DNA from: Lobosporangium transversale
Taxonomy: Eukaryota > Mortierellomycota > Mortierellomycetes > Mortierellales > Mortierellaceae
DNA length: 64,000 nt
Reading direction: 5' to 3'
Assembly: GCF_002105155.1 (NCBI RefSeq)
Contig: NW_019029029.1
Location: 186,001-250,000 of the forward strand
In this document: positions 38,795-52,886 of the stretch, piece by piece
How positions within the stretch are numbered: the first letter of the stretch is position 1
How the letters are laid out: each line of letters begins with the position of its first letter
Translations under genes and position numbers: made by a program
Notes under the pieces: generated by a model
Seen by the model: only the letters and a program-made list of their open reading frames with translations
The model's database searches: none
Told to the model about the DNA's origin: nothing

Positions 38795-38911
38795 CCTCCT
38801 TCACCATTCATGAACTTGACCATTTCTTATTAACATTCAACACTTTTTTTTTTGTAATTGTAGTCCAACAACCTTGCTCGCTAGTCAACCTTTGTACACT
38901 ACTCAGTAAGA
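38218..38911. other. Intergenic, 0.7 kb, with promoter of the START gene
   Basis: The 3' flank of PIG-S, then a CT microsatellite (about 38662-38698), a T run and a T29 run at 38766-38794, all in the sense of the downstream gene and within 250 bases of its ATG. No coding frame of note. Confidence 0.6.
38766..38794 (+). promoter_or_regulatory. T29 tract upstream of the START-domain gene
   Basis: A pure T tract 118-146 bases upstream of the ATG at 38912, preceded by CT repeats. Poly(dA:dT) tracts exclude nucleosomes in fungi, so a promoter role is plausible but inferred. Confidence 0.5.
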
Positions 38912-39087
38912 ATGGCTGGCACAACACAGTCGCCGTTGGCTATGCTGATGCTAGTCACCCCATATACTATCCTCTATCTAGTGAATCAGTGTAAGATACC
39001 ATACTACATTTAACCAATCCTCATAGTTACTGTCCATGATTATTTCTTCTTTGTTCTTTTATGCCTTGTTCATGTAATAATAACGTT

Positions 39088-39131
<44 letters not shown>

Positions 39132-40504
39132 GTGCTTCTCCATGGCGTCTTAGATAGAATGCATTATATCTTTTTCGAGCTTATCTTTGTACTGGCATTT
39201 CGCAAAGTCTTTGGACTCCCCGATCTTAGCGAACGATTGTTCCCAGCACATGTACCTGTCCAGTCTACAGAAACTGTTCGTCTAAAGACATCCATTGCCA
39301 ACAATACCACCACAAATTCAGGAACAACCATCAAAAAGAAAGTGAAGGTCGGCCGTAAGTCAATGTCAACAACAATAACAAGGAAACCTAAAGAACAGCC
39401 CTATGCCGACAAACTGGCCGCCATGGAAAAGAAATTCATGGACTATGTGGAAAACACAGAGATTTGGGAAAAGGTCCATGAGGAAACTTCACCAGGTCTG
39501 ATTGAAGTGTACCAGTACAAAGCTCGTCCGATGTGTTACAAGATCATTGCAGTCATGGACAATGCCGTGGGCGTGACATTTGATCTGCTTACTGATATTG
39601 ATCAGCGTCTGACATGGGACCCACTTTGCGTTGAGGCAAAGACTATCGCTAATGTCTCACCCGGTGTGAAAATTCAATATGTGCGAACCAAAGGAATGTG
39701 GCCAACGACTTCAAGAGATACGCTTGTGCTGGGTACTATCAAGAAGTTAAGAGAAGGAACGTTCTTCAGCGTAACATCTTCTGTGGAGCATCCTCTTATG
39801 CCTGAGAGAACCAAAGAAAAGTTTGTCCGTATGGAGACTGCAGTTGCCGGCCAGATTGTTGGACCAGAGCCAGGACATCCCGAAAAATGTCGGTTGGTGC
39901 AGATACTCGACGCAGATTTGAAAGGCTGGATTCCAGAGAAGGTCATTCAGCTAGGTAAGTAATATTAAATATTTGTGTATGATCCTGTGCTTACAACCAA
40001 TATCTCAGCTTGGGAGACACTTCAAAGGTGAAAGGTTTTCCTTACACCGTTTTTATTTCATTCCAAATAGTCTCTACAAAGTCTATACCTCAAGGGATAC
40101 ATAAAATCAATAGGATATTACTCAATCTTCAGCCCTATTCGGAATCTAAGTCATTACAGCGGGTTCTTGAACTCAAGGCAGCTGAAGAAGTACAGGATGA
40201 TACCAATGATGAAAAGGCAGTAGGAGATAGCTTTTCACATGAGCTCAAGGTCAAACACAACTCTGCATTGATGACTGCTGCATCAAAGTTACCAGATCAC
40301 TCTGTGGTGCATGACAACGAAAGTTTATTTGATAGAGGCACAGTCGAGAAGAAACAACGAAATTCGTTCCGAGCCTTTTGGCATGGCATCAAGCATAGCC
40401 TAGCCTATGGTGGCGCTCCTAGCAAAACAAACAAAATTTTAGTGACGGCATTCGTTATCGCGATCCTCGGGCCGGCTCTTGCGCGGTTCAGACGACGTCG
40501 TTAG
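38912..40504 (+). CDS. START-domain lipid-binding protein with terminal membrane segments
   Basis: Lipid-transfer type START domain (the StAR-related fold binds sterols, phospholipids or ceramides); ligand unknown. Exons: 38912-38990, 39133-39954 and 40071-40504, GT-AG, 444 residues. Hydrophobic stretches lie at residues 10-27 (AMLMLVTPYTILYLV) and just after the splice (IFFELIFVLAFRKVFG). The START domain runs from about 115 to 350, with EIWEKVHEE, VEAKTIANVSPGVKIQYVRT, MWPTTSRDTLVLG and PEKCRLVQILDADLKGWIP, then STKSIPQGIHKINRIL. A C-terminal membrane segment (ILVTAFVIAILGPALARF) ends in RRRR. The protein is therefore likely anchored at both ends. The first intron ends in a T22-A24 block directly before the acceptor G. 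Confidence 0.86.
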
Positions 40505-40803
40505 ATATTCTAGGAATTAAACTAAAAATACATACATACTATCATTTGACAGGTTTGTCACCAGCCTAAATGATGAAATTCATGTACCTGTCTTGCTCTT
40601 CTCTTTCAGGGACCGCGTAGGACCTGACTTTCATTCGTGAAATAAATATTCCCGATTGTCCCTGTGTCACTGATCAAAGCAATTTTTTTTGATAAGGATC
40701 GATGAGTTTATCTAGGACGAGGTAAATTTCTTTAAATATCTGATAATTTCTTACTCGTCTTTGGCCTCTCTCTCACTTCCAATACCCAAGTAGACTTTTC
40801 TTT

Positions 40804-41603
40804 ATGCCATCCTTGCCACTTCCGGTTTACTTCCTCAACAGTCTAAAAACACATTGGGGTTATAAATTAGGCTTCACTCTCATTGTCTATGTGGCCCTGG
40901 TGCGGTACAAACGCTACCAACGGATCAATGCGCTCCTTCAAAAATACCCAGATCCAACTATACCACTACATAACCGTGAAGCTGCGCAAGAAGTGCTTTG
41001 CTGCTTCGGACACTATGATTTTCCATACCTTTATGCTGTGTCTATGGAATATGCCCTCCTTATGACATATGGCATCCCATCAATCTCTCGAATCTTAGCT
41101 GGAACCAGAGAGTTCGCGCGACAATGTTTAAAACGGACTGATGACACAGTTCTATTCTTACATGAAATGGCAGAGCCATACCCGAGAAAAGTCTATCGCG
41201 AGATGAAAAACAATGGTCAACTGGATGAGGTCGAAGATCGAAACGATACCATAAGAGAATCAATCGCGACAGAACGAGTAAACTTCATCCATGGGCATTA
41301 TCCTATTAAACATGACGACTTCTTATATACAATAGGATTGCTTGTCCTCGAGCCTGCCCGGTGGATCGACCAATTCGAATGGCGGCAAATCACAGAACTG
41401 GAGAAGAATGTAAGTTTTTTCTAAACCAATAATCTTTTTCCAAAAATAGTAATATCGAAGACGTTGTATAACACTTTTTTCTCTTTTTGTGTAGGCATTG
41501 CTGGCGGTTTGGATTTACCATGGCGAACGTATGAATATTCAAAACATCCCACGGTCATACAAAAAGCTTGAGGAATGGACAAATGTAAGATTCTTTTAAC
41601 ATA

Positions 41604-41638
<35 letters not shown>

Positions 41639-42130
41639 CAAAGAAAAGTATATATAGAATTTGAAATAATAATGAATGATTTTCTTCGTGGTTGTTTCTA
41701 GAATTATGGAGCCAAGCACATGGTGTACGCTGAGTCCAACGTTGGTGTCGCCGAAGCAACCATAGACCTTTTCATCACTCTCGTTCCACGCTTCCTAAAC
41801 CCGATCGCCCGCCAAATCACTGTTGCTTTACTTGGTGATCGACTTCGTGGTGCGTATGGGATCGCACCTCCACCGCGCGGCCTTAAATCATTTGCTGTGG
41901 CTCTACTCAAACTCAGAGCATTGTTCATCAAATATTTTATGCTACCCAGACGATATCCTTTGATCAGGACGGCTCTAAGAGCAAACGCGGATAATAAATA
42001 TGTACCACGTTGGAACAAGTATGGGTCCGTTTATCCACATGGTTACAAAATTGAAGACTTGGGACCACGCCGGTTTCAAGGCAAATGCCCAGTGCTAATG
42101 AAAGGAACGATGAATAGCAGCGATCACTAG
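40804..42130 (+). CDS. mpaB / rubber-oxygenase family (DUF2236) membrane-associated oxygenase
   Basis: Member of the ER-bound oxygenase mpaB/mpaB'/Lcp family. MpaB cleaves a farnesyl side chain in mycophenolic acid synthesis; the substrate here is unknown and nothing nearby points to a biosynthetic cluster. Exons: 40804-41409, 41495-41584 and 41702-42130, GT-AG, 374 residues. An N-terminal membrane helix (LGFTLIVYVALVRYKRY) is followed by the family core: INALLQKYPDPTIP, ARQCLKRTDDTVLF, RVNFIHGHYPIKHDDFLYTI, LEPARWIDQFEWR, LTELEKNA-like ITELEKNA and GERMNIQNIPRSY, and late NKYGSVYPHGYKIEDLGP. The conserved histidine-bearing motif (FIHGHYPI) is intact. The second intron carries an A30 run. Confidence 0.83.
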
Positions 42131-43269
42131 ACGTCTAAGGTGTTAGAACAATAAAAGTTTTTTTTTTTTTTTTTTTTTTACATATAAAAGGCCTAATGTA
42201 AAGCGGTATCATCACCCATCTTCAATGCAGAGTATCCATTTAGGAATACTAAGTATTATTGTCACGCTCCCAGTGTGCGTGCCTTGCATATACATATATC
42301 TACCCGAGGTAATCACTGTTGTCCTCACATGTCTGTGACCTCATAGTGGCAGCGTGGAAGCAAGTGTGGTTTATCATCCTTGTTTAATATGGGACTCAAC
42401 ATAATACGACGAATTTAGAAGTTTCTAAATATCCTGTTCATATCTTCATTGCATGGACTAATGTGAATAAAACTCACAAAAGTCTAAAGTTGGAAGTAAT
42501 ATGATAACTCGTACTGAAGATACCCTCCATTCATAAATTCTACAATCTATTCAAGCAGTTGTGGCACACGGACCATGGTGTGAATACACATTAAATTCAC
42601 ACAGCAGACATAGTTTTAATTATAAATCAACTTTGAGGCTTTTGCTCAACTCATTCCTTATCAATAGATCTTTGTTCATTGAACCCTCGCTCCTGTTGAC
42701 AAACCCAGCCATTTTATAGTTATCTGATATCAGTGTGTATATTATTCAAAGCCAACTATGGTTATGATTGATGGCTCACACACTTAAGCATGAGATACGA
42801 CCCCAGACCCCAATGAGAATTTTTGGGATAGCATCGAAGCTCGATTCTAACAAGTTGGCCAAAGAAGAAGCCACTTTGCTTTCAAATGCACCATAGCATT
42901 AATAATAGCCCCAGTACTTCCCAAGCCGTATACCGCCTTGTGCAATTACCATGACCATCGTATTAGCCTGTCCTCGTTCAAGAGAGATCTATAAGGAAGA
43001 GATAAAATACCTTAGGGTCCAGTGAATGGATTATAGAGAAAATGTGTTTTTTTTTACAAATAAAAAGATTGTGTAGAATGTCCATGCAAGCATGCAAGAT
43101 TCCCACCGTGTGCCATGACCCCAATGAATTTCAGCTGAATCTTATTCGCTGATAAGGAGGACTTTGTTCTAATTTCTAATTCGAAAAAAAAAAAAAAAAA
43201 AAAAAAATTGTATGTATTTATTCTCAGCGACGACCCTTTGTCCGTCATTCATTCATTCATTCATTTCTT

Positions 43270-43308
<39 letters not shown>

Positions 43309-43371
43309 CATTCTTTTTCCCATTACTTGCTCAATTAAACCCCAACATTCACCTCCTGTTCAAGTCTAGCC
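42131..43371. other. Intergenic, 1.2 kb
   Basis: No gene recognised. It holds a T22 run (42158-42179) in the 3' flank of the mpaB gene, an A24 run (43184-43207), and the pyrimidine-rich promoter of the glucose-6-phosphate isomerase gene. Confidence 0.6.
43272..43308 (+). promoter_or_regulatory. T37 promoter tract of glucose-6-phosphate isomerase
   Basis: A 37-base T run lies 64-100 bases before the ATG, flanked by attc repeats upstream (43245-43265) and by CT/AC-rich leader sequence downstream. It is the longest promoter T tract in the window and precedes a gene expected to be highly expressed. The role is inferred. Confidence 0.55.
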
Positions 43372-45474
<2,103 letters not shown>

Positions 45475-45904
45475 CTGGATGAATTAAAGGCACTCCTGTA
45501 GAAAAGATTAAATAAAATCCATTTTCAATTATGATTCCGTCTACGCCTAAATAGCCCGATTGTGCCTGAACCAGAAGTAACGCCATCACAGTGGGCCAAT
45601 CACATATAAGACCTGGAATTAGTTGTGCCACACCATACATCGCCCTTCCTAAATAACTAAATGAACATTGGGCAACTGCGCTTTCACAGCATTCCTTCTA
45701 TTTTTCTTTTCCTCTCTCTCGCTTCCACACACTCCTCACATCCCCAACAGCCACATCGGATCAAAAAAAAAAGTCTGAGCTTCGGTTCAAAAAATATATT
45801 CTTTTGTCCTTTTCAACATCTTTTCAACCTTCCTACATCCCCTTCCTCAGCAACTAAGCATTCGCCACTTGCAGCGTTATCACTAAGCTAGCTCCTTCAA
45901 AGCC
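45475..45904. other. Spacer between PGI1 and the TMEM164 homologue
   Basis: 430 bases with the PGI1 3' UTR (AATAAAATCC near 45510) and a CT/C-rich leader (45680-45900) before the next ATG. Confidence 0.55.
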
Positions 45905-47328
45905 ATGTCTCTCACAAAGGCTATTGTAGGTTTTCTAGAGACCGAAATCATCAACCCTGCAGCAAAATTTGTAGAGAAGATTGCATTCGAGATGCCTAGT
46001 GTAACTGACCTGGCGGACACATACAAGGGCACCTGGTATCTCTCACCCAGACAGCACACCATCGAGTTTGTCTGTTATAATATTCTCTTCTTTGTCCTCT
46101 TCCGTGTAGGACTACATCTCTTCCGCAAGAAAGGGTATGGCATACACTAGTATATATACATATATCTCCCACATATTTCTGATCAAGTTGATTCAAGTAA
46201 CCTCATTCCAATCGAGTAAAATGAAATGAATTCAATTCAATTCAATCATTCTTCTCTCATTCTTTCCATCATATGCATTCCCGCATAGACCAAGGGAGAA
46301 AAAGAAGTGGAACATCTGTTGCTGCATATAGAATTAATTTGGACTTTTGTTGCTTTTTTCAGATCAGCATTTTATAGCCCTCGATTGGACCAACTCTCTG
46401 AGAGTATTAACACCAATGTGCTCTCAGCACATGTCATGGACAAGGCTGTTCTCGCACTTCTCTGCGGTTCATATGCCCTAACTGTCTATCACAAGATTTT
46501 CGGTGACAATTTCATGTATCTCTTGCAACCCTGCCATGTCAACTTGTTGCTGTTGATCTTTACAATGGTGGGTCCTCGGGAGAGTAAGATGACCAGATTA
46601 GCATTCAACTCGTATTTGCACTACATCTGGGCCACTATCTTTGCACTCTCATTCCCAGATACATCCGAAAATGGGCTGTGGTTAGTGATCGAGAACTTTT
46701 GGCTGGGTAAGTCGGTTTAGTTGGTTTAGCAAATATGTTCATGGGTTTGTCATATAAAATGTATTGGGAAGAAATCGCTGACATAGCCTTTTTTCCTCCC
46801 TTTTTTTCTTTATCCACATTGCTCTGTTCTTTGGACAATTAGAGCATTATCTCTTGTTGCTCGTCCCTATCTATCTGATTTACACAGGTCGTTTCGCCGT
46901 ATTCCCTCTATCGTTCTCCTATGCGGTCCTCTCCTATGCCCTATTCTCACTCTTTCATTCGTTTCTCTTGAGTGGAATTGGACTACTAACTGGACACAAT
47001 CTCAACTATATGCTTGTCCCTCCTAATTGTAAGTTTTTTTTTGCTTATTAAAAGTATTATTAATTCTGGCTTGAGTGGCGAAATGCGCAATATGCATGTG
47101 ATGGTTTACAAACAAAGTTTATGCATTCATTCCAATCTTCTAGCCCCATTAGTACATGGATTGGGCAAGTACTATCGTCTTATAATGTACAGCAGTATGT
47201 TCGTATTGACTTTGATTTCACGATACATCATTGTCGAATTTCTGTCGCTGGGATTGAAGTTCAAGCAATGGAACAAAGCAAATCAGTTGATGCGTGAACA
47301 AGGAATTCCTCGAGTCAAAAAGGAATAA
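45905..47328 (+). CDS. TMEM164-family membrane acyltransferase
   Basis: Homologue of animal TMEM164, an ER/Golgi multi-pass protein reported to acylate ether phospholipids. Exons: 45905-46134, 46363-46706, 46843-47028 and 47144-47328, GT-AG, phases close, 314 residues (family about 300). Several membrane helices are clear (NILFFVLFRVGLHLF, YLLLLVPIYLIYTGRF, SYALFSLFHSFLLSGIGLLT, YSSMFVLTLISRYIIVEF). Family motifs: LQPCHVNLLLLIFTMVG, FPDTSENGLWLVIENFWLEH and LTGHNLNYMLVPP. The Cys-His of LQPCHV, the putative acyl-enzyme site in the family, is present. It has a convergent neighbour, TMA16. Function here is inferred from the family. Confidence 0.87.
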
Positions 47329-47682
47329 AAACATATATATTTATGAATGCAGGCCCGACCAGCATTCGCCTTCAACACAAACGTAATAATAGAAACAAGT
47401 ATTCACCATATACATCTGTAATAAAAATCATTAGGTATTATATATAATAATTTAATATGAAAATATGACTTTGTTAAAATACAAAATGGGTAAACAGTTA
47501 ATGCAAGTTGAATAAATGCTGGTTTTTAGTGATATTGTTACATGTGGGAATGGAAGCAAAATAAGAGGGTATGAATCAACAAGACAAGGTAGCATGAAAA
47601 AGTAATATGAAAAGAAGGAAGAAAAAAAAAAGAAAAGCAATACTCTAAGACATAAGTTTGCACTTGACCCCCAACAATCCCT
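47329..47682. other. Convergent 3' spacer, TMEM164 homologue and TMA16
   Basis: 354 bases of A/T-rich sequence with candidate poly(A) signals in both directions (aataaaaa-type near 47322 and 47420). No coding frame of note. Confidence 0.55.
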
Positions 47683-48542
47683 TTACTCCTGCATAGTGGA
47701 TCCCTCAGTAGTATTTGAATTGGCCATTCCTGCTGCTGCAGATCCTGCGACATCACCGGCCAGTTTGGCAAGATGCTTAGGGTCGTTGAGTTTGATCATC
47801 TTGATACGGTTCAGTGAGTTAAGATCACCATCCCATTCTCGGAGTGTCTGGACATTTTTCGGACTTGAGAAGTCGGGGATTTCTGAAATAACGAATACAT
47901 TGTAAAAAAAAAAAAAAAAAAAAAAAAAGGTCAATATGAGAAAACTAGAATGAGTTGGTGAAGTTGATCCGTTGATTGTTTTTTTTTTTTTATAAATCAG
48001 AAGTAAACGCTTAATCTCATTGAGAATCGAAATGAGCTGGGTTTAAAGTAGCTGCGTAGATCATCATAGTACAATAAAGCAAGGATCAAAATGTCCTGCT
48101 TGTTTCAAGGACTAGGTGTGATAAACAAAATAATACAAAAAATATATAAATATTTACCAAAGCCAGAAGCATACTCCTGTCTTTCCTTGGCCATGATAGC
48201 CGTCAACATGTCTTCACGGGCAGCTTTAGGGCGAACCTTGCCCGGACGGTGTAAAGCAACAAGGGATTGATATTCATCATTGAAGCGGGAAAGATATTCT
48301 TCAATGAGCTGGTGGTGTTGCTCTCGTGTCAATGTTTTAACCTCCTCAGGGACGGCATGACGGAACCAAAGAATACGATCCGACTTTAAAAACGAGTTGT
48401 TGGCACGGGTTTTCTGACGCTGGTCCAAACGATCTTTGCGTAGAACCACTCGCATGACCTGCTGTGCCTTTCTGGAGGATGGATGGATCATATCCTTGTT
48501 TTTGATGGATTTCATCGTATGGCGCTTATTATTGGAAACCAT
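47683..48542 (-). CDS. TMA16: Translation machinery-associated protein 16 (60S assembly factor)
   Basis: Small nucleolar protein associated with pre-60S particles. Exons on the minus strand: 48542-48158 and 47882-47683, GT-AG, 194 residues (yeast 178). The start is the first ATG in frame. Motifs: the basic N-terminus (SNNKRHTMKSIKNKDMIHPS, SRKAQQVMRVVLRKDRL), ILWFRHAVPEEVKTLT, LIEEYLSRFNDEYQSL, RPGKVRPKAARED and, after the splice, EIPDFSSPKNVQTLREWDGD, which is the family's PDL-type C-terminal segment. The intron holds an A25 run on the + strand (47904-47928). Divergent from the sirtuin with 489 bp between ATGs. Confidence 0.91.
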
Positions 48543-49031
48543 TTTGATTAGAAACGGTTGTATATGCAAATGTAAAGTGTGTTAAGGAAGCTAATTAGCT
48601 CGAATGAACCTGAATAAAGGAAGAGTGAGAGGTTTTTTTTGTTTTTTGTTTTTTATTATGACGTGGAGACGGTCAAAAACCCTTAATGAATAGCAAGGCA
48701 TTGTCCCCATGGGATCACGTACATGTGGTGTTTGTGGTGTTTCAAGTCAGTGCTCAAGAGAACATATCTCTACGCCGGCGCCCTCTTTTGCTAGTCTTCT
48801 AGTCTTCAACAAGCTCATTACACATATCCATCCATCCTTTCAGCCTTTTTTTTTTTTTTTTTTTTACTTTTTATTTTTGATTCCATTTACAAGTTGTTTA
48901 TAGAAAAAGAATTCATCTTGTTGCACCTCATCTCGCTCTCTGCCTAGGACGCGTTATAGAGAGACAGGCGACAGAAACAGCAGAAACAACAATAGCAACT
49001 CCAAGAAGGCTTGCCCCAGCAATCGCAAGTG
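48543..49031. promoter_or_regulatory. Divergent promoter region, TMA16 (-) and sirtuin (+)
   Basis: 489 bases. Toward the sirtuin there is a T tract at about 48846-48865 some 170 bases before its ATG. Near the TMA16 side the stretch 48630-48655 is T-rich on +. No specific sites recognised. Confidence 0.55.
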
Positions 49032-52000
49032 ATGAACATGAGTGCTTCTGAAGAGGACAGTAACAACACTAATGTTAGCCTTAAAGTACCAGCGGAAATG
49101 CTGTCCAACACAACAAGTAGACCAGCGTCCCCGGTCAACAGGAAACGGACAGACGACGACTCTACCTCAGGTTCGGGCCATCACCGCCAAGGCAGCTCAG
49201 CTAGCAACAATTCGCTGCCACCGACTAAAAAATCAAAGACTTCACCACCTCTTGCACCGATCCAAAACACTGGTACTGCTCTCGACGGTCCCATACTGGG
49301 CGGACACGGTCAGACTGATTATAGGCAGCCAAAAGAGATTGTGGACGACACAATTTCCCCGCAGACTTCGCCTATGCTCGAACCATCAATATCTTTGAAA
49401 ACAGTATCCTCTACAGAAAAGCGGTACTCACCGGTAGCAGATGTCCCCATGCAGTCAAAGGCGCGTAAACTGGACGATAATGATCGACCTACATCCCCTT
49501 CATTTAGGGCTGGCTCTCCACCGTTTCGTGTCGGATCCCCGCCTCTTAAGACTACATCACCTTCCCTTGGACGAAGCGCGACAGCTATACTGGATAGTCT
49601 ATCTAAACCAGGAGAAAACTCGCTTGGTAACTTAAATTTGGGTACCCCTGTTATCGGAAGAACCCCTGTTGGAGAGCGCGTGATGGGTGTGATCACAAGT
49701 CAGCCTAATTCACGTCAGTCGAGCCCCGATCCGTATGATAAAGTAGCAAATATACCAAACCAGCCTGAGGTGTCGAATGCAAAATCACCAATGGAAACAG
49801 AGGTAACTTCCGACGTGAATGTTGAGGAATTCAACTTGGATGATATCCCAGACACTAGTGCAGAAAGGATACCAGGGGAGCCTAGCCCCGCGGGGGCCAT
49901 GCGTATTTCCTCTGATGATGAAGACCCAGTAGACGCGCTTGCAGAAGAGCCTATGCACGAAGTAGAAGAATATAGCTATGACTCTGAGGAAGAGGATGAG
50001 TTTGGACAGGATTCTATGGATGAAATTGATATCGAGAGCATTGGTATGCCGGATTATGACTCGGACTCAGAGAGCGTTCCTTATAAAGACCCAGATCCAT
50101 CATGCCTTGATCGATTCACTAAGGAAGAAGCGGATGCCATCATTGATGATGTTAGAATGCATGGTAAAATACCCAATCTCATTTTTCAGATTATATTCTA
50201 AAAGTAAATCAAGACCTTTTACAAGCCTTATCCTTTCGGTTTACTAATGTTTACTTGCTTCTTGAGGCATAATAGGTATTAAATATGTGATCCAAAAGTA
50301 TGTTGTGTCAGGGCTCGCGTCGATCAAGAAGATGCTTCTTCTGACATTCTCAGAAAAAGAGAAGGCAAGCCGCATTTTTAATACTTAAACACCCTGCTGC
50401 GATGGCCAAAACTGAATGGCTTTAATAAACGCAATCCGCATATGGGAAAGCTAACAATCGTCGTTCAACTTTCCACTGGACCACAGATTGAGTTGTCGGA
50501 CAACTTGACAGAAAGGTACCTCCTTGGAGCGCTATCGGACCGCCTGAAAAAACTGCTACGGCGACGCCAGAAGTTACAACACGTAAATACGTTAGAGGAT
50601 GTGGTATCACTGCTCAAGAGTTCGAAGCAGATCATGGTCCTAACTGGCGCTGGCGTTTCAGTCTCATGCGGGATTCCAGATTTTCGTTCTGAGGATGGCA
50701 TTTATTCACGGCTCTCGGAATTTGAGTTGGATGATCCTCAACAGATGTTTGACCTTGAATTCTTTCGAGAACGACCGCAAATCTTTTACTCTTTTGCGCG
50801 CGAAATCTTCCCAAGCAACTTCACTCCCAGCCCAAGTCATTATTTTATAAAGCTGCTGGAAGATCAGGGTAAACTCCTTCGGAATTATACGCAAAATATT
50901 GATACCCTTGAACAAAAAGCCGGAATTCAAAAGGTTTTGGAATGCCATGGTGGGTTTTTTTTCTTTTTTCTTTTTTTCTGTTGATGGTTATGCAGCTATC
51001 CTTCATTTTGATAACTGGATGAGCGCATCGCATTCCTATATGCTGACTTTTTGCTTCATACTCCTCTCAGGTTCTTTCGCAACGGCAAGTTGTGTGCGAT
51101 GTGGACACCAAGTGCGGGGTGATGAGATTAAAGAACATATTTTCAAGCAAGAGGTTGCTTACTGCAAGGTTTGCAAAACTCCCACTCCACCTCCAAAAGC
51201 GAAAGCAAAATCCAAGAAGCGATCCAAATCTGGTTATCACTCGTCTGACGAGGATTCTGAAGAATCTGACGGTGATGATATGAACAAGCCTTTGATGAAG
51301 CCAGATATTGTATTCTTTGGAGAAAAACTTCCTGACGTCTTCCATACGTCCCTCAAGGAGGACCGTGGAAAAGCTGATTTACTCATTGTGATTGGAAGTA
51401 GTTTGAAAGTAGCGCCTGTCAGTGACATCATGCGTAAGTACACCTTCTTTTTTAGCCCGAGTAGTCATCTATGAAATACACATATACTGCGAATTGACCC
51501 ATTCTTCGTTTTATGATGTATCTTTTATAGATCAACTGCCACACTCAGTTCCTCAGATCTTAATCAATCGTACTCCAAATCATCAGACTGAATTTGATGT
51601 ACAACTTCTGGGCAATTGCGACACTATCGTAGCTGAGCTTTGTCGCATGGCTGGGTGGGAATTAAAGCATGAGAGGCTGCCTCGAGGGACGTCTACTGTA
51701 CCTGATATGGACAAGTATACAAATGAGGATGGCTCTGGAGCAGGAGGCCGTGCAGCGTGGTCGTTTGTTGAACCAAACGTTTATTTATTTGACGGCGCGG
51801 ACCCAGAAGAGCTTAACTTTCAAGCGATCCAAGAAAGGTACCGAAGGAAGCCACGTGGCGAAATAGGCGGTCTTATCAGTGTCGGAGGCCATGATAGTGA
51901 TGTCGAGGATGAAGAAGATGAAGAAAATGATGAAAATGAAGAAAATGATGATAGCGGTAGTGACAGTCAAGCTGAAGGTAGCGAGCATGCAAGCAATGAT

Positions 52001-52621
52001 TTGGAGGACATGGAAGGCCTCACTACTGAGATATCTAAGCGGCGACTAACGCCATCACAGCCTGACCGTGCCGGTAGCACAGGATTAATGGATGAGGACC
52101 ATGTGGACTTGGAACAGAGCAGTGAGCACAATCAAGATATTACCAGAACTGCCAGTGCAAATATAAACACTTCAGCCTCCAACCATACGGTGATTACGCC
52201 TCTAGAACCATTACAAAGTCCAAGTCTACAGCCTGCAGGGCTCGCTACTGGCACAACTGAGCCTAGAAGTGGAAGCATCCAGCATATTCATGACCAGCAT
52301 CCAGAGGCCGACAGCTCACGTCCTCTTCCGGCATTGGCTACCATTGGAACGGTAGCTTTGAAAGACCCAATCGTACACAGTGACGGTGATGATGAAGACG
52401 ATGAAGACGAGGAAAAGAAAATCCGTGTCATGTTTGCCGAGAAAATGCCCAAAGATTTGGGCGAAGATGATGATCTTGGACTCTCGCGCATCCACAGTCG
52501 ACGGCCGAGTATGGATTTGATGCCAATCACAGAAGATGCACAGGAAGTGGAAGTTGACGATGGTAGTTCGGATGGTGGCGGCCATGATTCCCAGGCTATA
52601 GAAGCTGAAAGGGCCAACTAA
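49032..52621 (+). CDS. Sir2/SIRT1-type NAD-dependent protein deacetylase
   Basis: Class I sirtuin that removes acetyl groups from lysines using NAD; nuclear silencing role in the family. Exons: 49032-50163, 50276-50364, 50451-50949, 51071-51433 and 51531-52621; 1,057 residues. The intron 50365-50450 needs a GC donor (GAAG|GCAAGC); without it both frames hit stops, so this junction is the weak point. Residues 1-370 are disordered with an acidic end. The core has [20 protein letters not shown] (near 470-490), [22 protein letters not shown] (QNID at 555-558), catalytic H573 in ECHGSF and a zinc site C581/C584/C605/C608. [10 protein letters not shown] and ILINRTP follow. A basic-acidic insert sits after the last zinc cysteine. 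The C-terminal 360 residues contain two long Asp/Glu runs. Confidence 0.93.
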
Positions 52622-52712
52622 AAGGTGTTGTTAAGCAAACAAAATATGTATATAAATCAACAAAGGTGAAAGGTGATCGATTATTGCATCGCTGACTTTA
52701 TTTTTATTAGTA

Positions 52713-52751
<39 letters not shown>

Positions 52752-52886
52752 TTGCTAATCAAAATGCGATGATCCATGTATTCATGCAATTATGCTGTCG
52801 TAATGCTCCGTTCATGCTTTGTCTGTGTAAAAGATATTGATATTGCCTTGTACTTCATTATCAAAAGAGGAGAAAGATGCCATCAC
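52622..52886. other. Convergent 3' spacer, sirtuin and zinc-finger gene
   Basis: 265 bases with a T28 run at 52721-52748. No coding frame of note. Confidence 0.55.

Noticed and set aside
40010-40070. Possible small exon GCTTGGGAGACACTTCAAAG in the START gene
   Set aside because: Including it breaks the reading phase into STKSIPQGI; joining 39954 directly to 40071 gives the conserved sequence.
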